64,000 nucleotides of DNA, from NCBI RefSeq assembly GCF_011355085.1, contig NZ_VXCP01000023.1, positions 1 to 64,000 on the forward strand. Reading direction: 5' to 3'. The notes beneath the pieces are model-generated. The model did no database searches and had not been told where the DNA came from. It worked only from the letters and a program-made list of their open reading frames with translations. Source of the stretch: Pseudomonas akapageensis. Its GTDB lineage: Bacteria > Pseudomonadota > Gammaproteobacteria > Pseudomonadales > Pseudomonadaceae. Made by a program: the position numbers and the translations under genes. This document shows positions 60,649 to 64,000 of the stretch, piece after piece (the stretch's first letter is position 1; the number at the start of each line of letters is the position of its first letter).

Positions 60649-61419
60649 ATGGAACATATACCTTGTATCAGCCAGATTGCGACGCTTTTGGCAGATCCCA
60701 AACGCAGCGCAATGATATGGGCCTTAATCGATGGAACTGCGCGGGCTGCCGAGGAACTGGCTTCTCTGGCGGGATTGAGTCCTTCATCGGCCAGTGCACA
60801 TTTGGCGCGGTTATCGGCAGGGGGGTTATTGAAGCGAGAAGCTCGAGGCCGACAGCGGTTCTTTCGTCTGGCGGCGCCAGAGGTCGGTGTTGCCGTCGAG
60901 GCCCTGGCCAGTGTTTCTGTTGCCAGTAATGCCCCGCAGTGCGCTATCGACGCAAATCTGGAATTGCAAGAGGCCACGGTTTCCATGCGTAGAGCGCGTA
61001 TCTGCAGGGATCATTTGAGTGGCGAATTGGCGGCTGATTTGTATCAGCGTTTGATTGATGCCCGCTGGATCGAGTCGCTGGATAATCGGATTGAGGTCAC
61101 GGTCAAAGGCAGTCTGGAGTTGGCCACTTACGGCATTTATACCCAGGCCTTGGCGCGGCGCGAAAAGCAGACCCTATGCACCTGTTGCAGCGATTGGAGC
61201 GATAGGCGTCCCCATCTGGGTGGTGCGCTGGGGAGCAGTTTGCTGAAACTGTTCATCCAGTCCGGTTGGTTGAAGCTCAATGATGACAGCCGGGCCGTTC
61301 AGGTCACGGCGGCAGGATTGAAGGAGATCAGCAATATAGCCCGGCTCGACGAGTGTGCGTTATCTGAAGAGCCGGCCGTCATCTATCAGGTCCAGGCCCG
61401 ATTACAGGCACCGGCTTGA
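60649..61419 (+). CDS. ArsR-like winged-helix regulator with extended C-terminus
   Basis: The 256-residue protein has an ArsR/SmtB winged helix (ISQIATLLADPKRSAMIWALIDG, AEELASLAGLSPSSASAHLARLSAGGLLKREARGRQRFFRLA, about 8-73). A larger C-terminal region follows (about 95-256), with Cys residues near 96, 116, 180, 182 and 183 (LCTCCSDW). A second winged-helix-like stretch GSSLLKLFIQSGWLKL is near 210. Classical ArsR proteins are about 100 residues, so this is the long form common in pseudomonads. ATG 60649 has AGGGAG six bases upstream. Effector and targets are unknown; the upstream AT-rich gap could be its operator region. Confidence 0.85.
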   Translation: MEHIPCISQIATLLADPKRSAMIWALIDGTARAAEELASLAGLSPSSASAHLARLSAGGLLKREARGRQRFFRLAAPEVGVAVEALASVSVASNAPQCAIDANLELQEATVSMRRARICRDHLSGELAADLYQRLIDARWIESLDNRIEVTVKGSLELATYGIYTQALARREKQTLCTCCSDWSDRRPHLGGALGSSLLKLFIQSGWLKLNDDSRAVQVTAAGLKEISNIARLDECALSEEPAVIYQVQARLQAPA

Positions 61420-61467
61420 AGCCCCGGTAGACCCGACGCCCCGTCGGGGGACGTCGGTCAGTTCAGC

Positions 61468-62421
61468 TCAAGGCTTGACCAGGCGGGCGTCCAGGCTGTT
61501 CTGGGCCAGGCGTCTGGCCTGATCTTCAGTCATGCCCAGGTGAGTATGCAGGGCGTGGAAGTTTTCGGTCACATAGCCTCCGAAGTAGGCCGGATCATCG
61601 GAGTTGACCGTCACTTTCACGCCACGCTCGAGCATATCGAGAATGTTGTGCTGACTCATGTGGTCGAAAACGCACAGTTTGGTGTTGGACAGCGGGCAAA
61701 CCGTCAGCGGGATCTGCTCGTCGATGATTCGCTGCATCAGCCGTTCGTCTTCGATGGCACGCACACCATGATCGATTCGTTGGATCTTGAGCAGGTCGAG
61801 GGCTTCCCAGATGTACTCGGGTGGGCCTTCTTCACCGGCATGGGCGACAGTCAGGAAACCTTCGCTGCGAGCACGGTCGAAAACACGCTGGAATTTGCTG
61901 GGCGGGTGTCCCATTTCCGAGCTGTCGAGCCCGACGGCTACGAACGCGTCGCGAAACGGTAGTGCCTGATCCAGTGTTTTCTGGGCCTCATCTTCGCTCA
62001 GGTGACGCAGGAAGCTCAGGATCAGGCCGCTGCTGATGCCCAGTTGCTCCTTGCCATCCTTCAGCGCGCGGGTGATTCCGTTCAGTACCACTTCAAAGGC
62101 GATGCCGCGATCGGTGTGGGTCTGCGGGTCGAAGAACGGCTCGGTGTGAATGACGTTTTGCGCCTTGCAACGTTGCAGGTACGCCCAGGTCAGGTCGTAG
62201 AAGTCCTGCTCGGTGCGCAGTACGTCTGCACCCCGGTAGTAGAGATCGAGAAATTCTTGCAGGTTGTTGAAGGCATAGGCCGCCCGCAGGGTTTCAACAT
62301 CATTCCACGGCAAGGCGATCCTGTTGCGTTCGGCCAGGGCGAACAGCAATTCGGGCTCCAGCGAACCTTCCAGGTGCAGGTGCAGTTCGGCCTTGGGCAG
62401 GGCGTTCAGCCATTCGTACAT
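61468..62421 (-). CDS. Adenine deaminase (adenosine deaminase family, PA0148-like)
   Basis: The 317-residue metal-dependent hydrolase has LPKAELHLHLEGSLEPELLFALAERN (zinc ligands HxH, about 15-17), VAHAGEEGPPEYIWEAL (about 195-211), RIDHGVRAIEDE (about 217-228) and NSDDPAYFGGYV (about 275-286). Annotated widely as adenosine deaminase, the near-identical P. aeruginosa PA0148 is, as I recall from published work, an adenine deaminase giving hypoxanthine. It feeds purine salvage. ATG 62421 starts MYEWLNALPKAELH. A probable 8-oxoguanine deaminase lies 1.3 kb away, on the other side of the cation-antiporter gene. Confidence 0.9.
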   Translation of the reverse strand: MYEWLNALPKAELHLHLEGSLEPELLFALAERNRIALPWNDVETLRAAYAFNNLQEFLDLYYRGADVLRTEQDFYDLTWAYLQRCKAQNVIHTEPFFDPQTHTDRGIAFEVVLNGITRALKDGKEQLGISSGLILSFLRHLSEDEAQKTLDQALPFRDAFVAVGLDSSEMGHPPSKFQRVFDRARSEGFLTVAHAGEEGPPEYIWEALDLLKIQRIDHGVRAIEDERLMQRIIDEQIPLTVCPLSNTKLCVFDHMSQHNILDMLERGVKVTVNSDDPAYFGGYVTENFHALHTHLGMTEDQARRLAQNSLDARLVKP

Positions 62422-62470
62422 ATAGGTGTCTCATCAGGTGCATATCGGACCATTCTACAGTGCATGTAGT

Positions 62471-62582
62471 CCTCGTTCCCACGCTCTGCGTTGGAATGCC
62501 CCTTGCAGCGCTCTGCGCTGCATTCGGTGGGTCGACGCAGAGCGTCTGGCGCGGCATTCCTTTGCTGCGCGTGGGAACGAGG
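62471..62582. repeat. Palindromic intergenic element, family A, copy 4
   Basis: Ends CCTCGTTCCCACGC / GCGTGGGAACGAGG enclose 112 bases. The inner part has diverged (GCAGCGCTCTGCGCTGC dyad and a TTTGCTGC change in the right arm). Unlike the other three copies it lies between divergent genes (adenine deaminase and the antiporter). Confidence 0.85.
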
Positions 62583-62634
62583 TAGTCGGGAGAGGCTACA
62601 GTCTCTATCGGAGTGCAACGACTCGGGGCCTTCG

Positions 62635-63720
62635 ATGTTCAGATTACTCAGCCAAGAAACCTTCCTGCTGCTGGCCGTGTTCATGGCCCTGCTGGCCTAC
62701 CCGCTGGAGCCCTGGTTGCTCGGGCAAGGGCATGGCATTGCGCTGGCCGGCGGGGTGGTGTTGGTAGCGGCTATCGTCTGCGCGTCGATGCGAGTTGCCC
62801 AGCACGCCGAATTCCTCGCCGAAAAGGTCGGAGACCCCTACGGCACCATGATCCTGACCCTGGCGGCGGTGCTGGTGGAAGTGGTGATCCTGGCGATCAT
62901 GATGAGTAACGAGGCATCGAAGACGCTGGTACGCGATACCATCTATTCGGCGGTGATGCTCGACATCAATGGAATTCTCGGCCTGGCCGCGCTGATGGGC
63001 GGCCTCAAGCATGGCGAGCAGCCCTACAACGACGATTCGGCACGCACCTACGGCGTCATGATCATGACAGCCATGGGCGTATCGATGGTGGTGCCGGAGT
63101 TCATTCCCAAGGAGGTCTGGCGAGTTTATTCAGCCTTCACCATCGGCGCCATGGTGGTGCTGTACGCCTTGTTCCTGCGCATGCAGGTCGGGCCGCACAG
63201 TTACTTCTTCAGCTACAGCTATCCACAGAAAAGACGACGAAATCCATCCGACCAAGGTCCGCCGGTCAACCAGGCGCGCTCGATCGGCATTCTGGTATTT
63301 GGCCTGGTGGTGATCGGCGCTTTGGCCGAAGTAATGTCCAAAACACTGGACTATGGCCTGGAAGGCAGTGGTGCACCGCCGGTATTGACGGCCATTGTGG
63401 TGGCGGCGATTTCCGCCGCACCGGAAATACTGACGGCCTTGCACGCGGCGCTGGCCAATCGCATGCAGTCGGTGGTCAATATCGCGCTGGGCGCATCACT
63501 GTCCACCGTGATCCTGACGGTGCCGGTGATGGAAGCCATGGCGCTCTATACTGGCCAGCCTTTTCAGATGGCCATGACTCCCGTGCAGACGGTGATGGTC
63601 TTCATCACCCTGATCGTCAGCGCAATCAACCTCAACGATGGCGAAACTAACGCCATCGAAGGGATGACCCATTTTGTGCTGTTCGCCACCTTCATCATGC
63701 TGGCGATACTGGGGTTATAA
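62635..63720 (+). CDS. Ca2+/cation:proton antiporter (ChaA/CaxA-like)
   Basis: The 361-residue protein has about 11 membrane helices. The first half carries VAQHAEFLAEKVGDPYGTMILTLAAVLVEVVILAIMM (about 46-82) with the conserved GTMILTLAAxxVE stretch of the CaCA superfamily. The second half repeats it as VLTAIVVAAISAAPEILTALHAALANRMQSVVNIALGASLSTVIL. It should exchange Ca2+ or Na+/K+ for H+ at the inner membrane. ATG 62635 follows the intergenic element; the longer frame from 62491 runs through that repeat and is rejected. Ion choice is not determinable. Confidence 0.9.
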   Translation: MFRLLSQETFLLLAVFMALLAYPLEPWLLGQGHGIALAGGVVLVAAIVCASMRVAQHAEFLAEKVGDPYGTMILTLAAVLVEVVILAIMMSNEASKTLVRDTIYSAVMLDINGILGLAALMGGLKHGEQPYNDDSARTYGVMIMTAMGVSMVVPEFIPKEVWRVYSAFTIGAMVVLYALFLRMQVGPHSYFFSYSYPQKRRRNPSDQGPPVNQARSIGILVFGLVVIGALAEVMSKTLDYGLEGSGAPPVLTAIVVAAISAAPEILTALHAALANRMQSVVNIALGASLSTVILTVPVMEAMALYTGQPFQMAMTPVQTVMVFITLIVSAINLNDGETNAIEGMTHFVLFATFIMLAILGL

Positions 63721-63726
63721 AGAACC

Positions 63727-64000
63727 TCAGCCGGAAATCAGTTCGCGGGCGGCCTGGCGGTGATCGGCAATCAGTTGCTTGATATCCAGCCCCACGACTT
63801 CCCCATCGACCACGCGCCATTCGCCGCCGACCATGACCCGGTCGGCCCGGTCCGCACCACACAGCAACAGCGCCGAGATCGGGTCGTGGCTGCCGGAAAA
63901 ACGCAGCTCGTCGAGTTTGAACAACGCCAGGTCGGCCTGTTTGCCCACGGCCAACTCGCCGATGTCGGTGCGCCCGAGCAGTTGCGCCGAGCCCTTGGTG
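63727..64000 (-). CDS. 8-oxoguanine deaminase-like amidohydrolase (partial)
   Basis: Only the C-terminal 91 residues are in the window; the gene continues past base 64000. The sequence SAQLLGRTDIGELAVGKQADLALFKLDELRFSGSHDP, followed by GADRADRVMVGGEWRVVDGE, is the C-terminal metal-hydrolase region of the ATZ/TRZ family. It matches the P. aeruginosa PA0142 group, shown to deaminate 8-oxoguanine to urate. It converges on the antiporter gene with seven bases between. Chain length and active-site residues cannot be checked here. Confidence 0.85.
   Translation of the reverse strand, partial: TKGSAQLLGRTDIGELAVGKQADLALFKLDELRFSGSHDPISALLLCGADRADRVMVGGEWRVVDGEVVGLDIKQLIADHRQAARELISG

Noticed and set aside
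60285..60986. 233-residue minus-strand open frame through the AT-rich gap and the ArsR-like gene
   Set aside because: It has no recognisable motif and no good ribosome-binding site. It overlaps the ArsR-like gene by more than 300 bases, and its composition (Cys/Ser/Arg/Lys mix) looks like antisense translation.
62491..62634. Upstream extension of the antiporter gene
   Set aside because: The extra codons translate the family A repeat; ATG 62635 starts directly at the first membrane helix.

Overview
The window is a stretch of chromosome from a fluorescent-type Pseudomonas (P. fluorescens group is the best guess). Codon use is GC-rich. The run retS-purD-purH-fis-dusB-(DUF3426)-prmA-accC-accB-aroQ-dsbD-ctpL-gcbA-(DUF2333)-(NUDIX)-(Sui1)-speA matches the gene order I recall for P. 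aeruginosa PA4856-PA4839. Intergenic spaces carry REP-type palindromes typical of this group. No rRNA, tRNA, prophage, transposase or CRISPR array was seen.

Layout. 1-5.2 kb: 3' part of a CbiG-CobJ cobalamin fusion gene, a MarC-family membrane protein and the hybrid sensor RetS. 5.2-9.7 kb: purD, purH and the dusB-fis operon. 10-16.7 kb: a zinc-ribbon/DUF3426 protein, prmA, aroQ-accB-accC and dsbD. 16.9-25.2 kb: chemoreceptor CtpL, diguanylate cyclase GcbA, DUF2333, NUDIX and Sui1 proteins, and arginine decarboxylase. 25.3-35.7 kb: a MATE exporter, a VapBC toxin-antitoxin pair, a thioester alpha-2-macroglobulin lipoprotein paired with PbpC around a small membrane protein, and a YdcZ-type transporter. 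35.7-41 kb: a compact Flp-pilus island (receiver-only regulator, Flp pilin, PprB-like regulator, FppA peptidase, PprA-like sensor) with no Tad/Rcp assembly genes. 41-44 kb: two DUF4136 lipoproteins, cmoM, a MazG-like protein and a small REP-flanked protein. 44.3-49.9 kb: a MaoC-FabG4-like operon divergent from a thiolase, a bile-acid-symporter-family carrier and an AraC regulator. 50-53 kb: a chemoreceptor and a RIO-type kinase. 53.1-56.5 kb: a copper module copA-cueR plus copZ, each promoter with a CueR-like dyad. 56.6-64 kb: a Bcr/CflA exporter, a quinone-oxidoreductase-type dehydrogenase with a LysR regulator, an ArsR-like regulator behind an AT-rich gap, adenine deaminase, a Ca2+/H+ antiporter-like protein, and the end of a probable 8-oxoguanine deaminase.

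How the parts work together. Several genes act on the planktonic/biofilm switch: RetS (GacS antagonist), GcbA (c-di-GMP), PprA/PprB with Flp and FppA, and two chemoreceptors. Purine synthesis (purD, purH) and purine salvage (adenine and 8-oxoguanine deaminases) lie at opposite ends. The most unusual findings are the reduced Flp island, whose pilin has Ala instead of Gly at the expected peptidase -1 position and whose sensor gene has a possible frameshift at its 5' end, and the mycobacterial-like HtdX/FabG4/FadA2 arrangement. Three families of palindromic intergenic elements are mapped. Most of the window is ordinary core genome.
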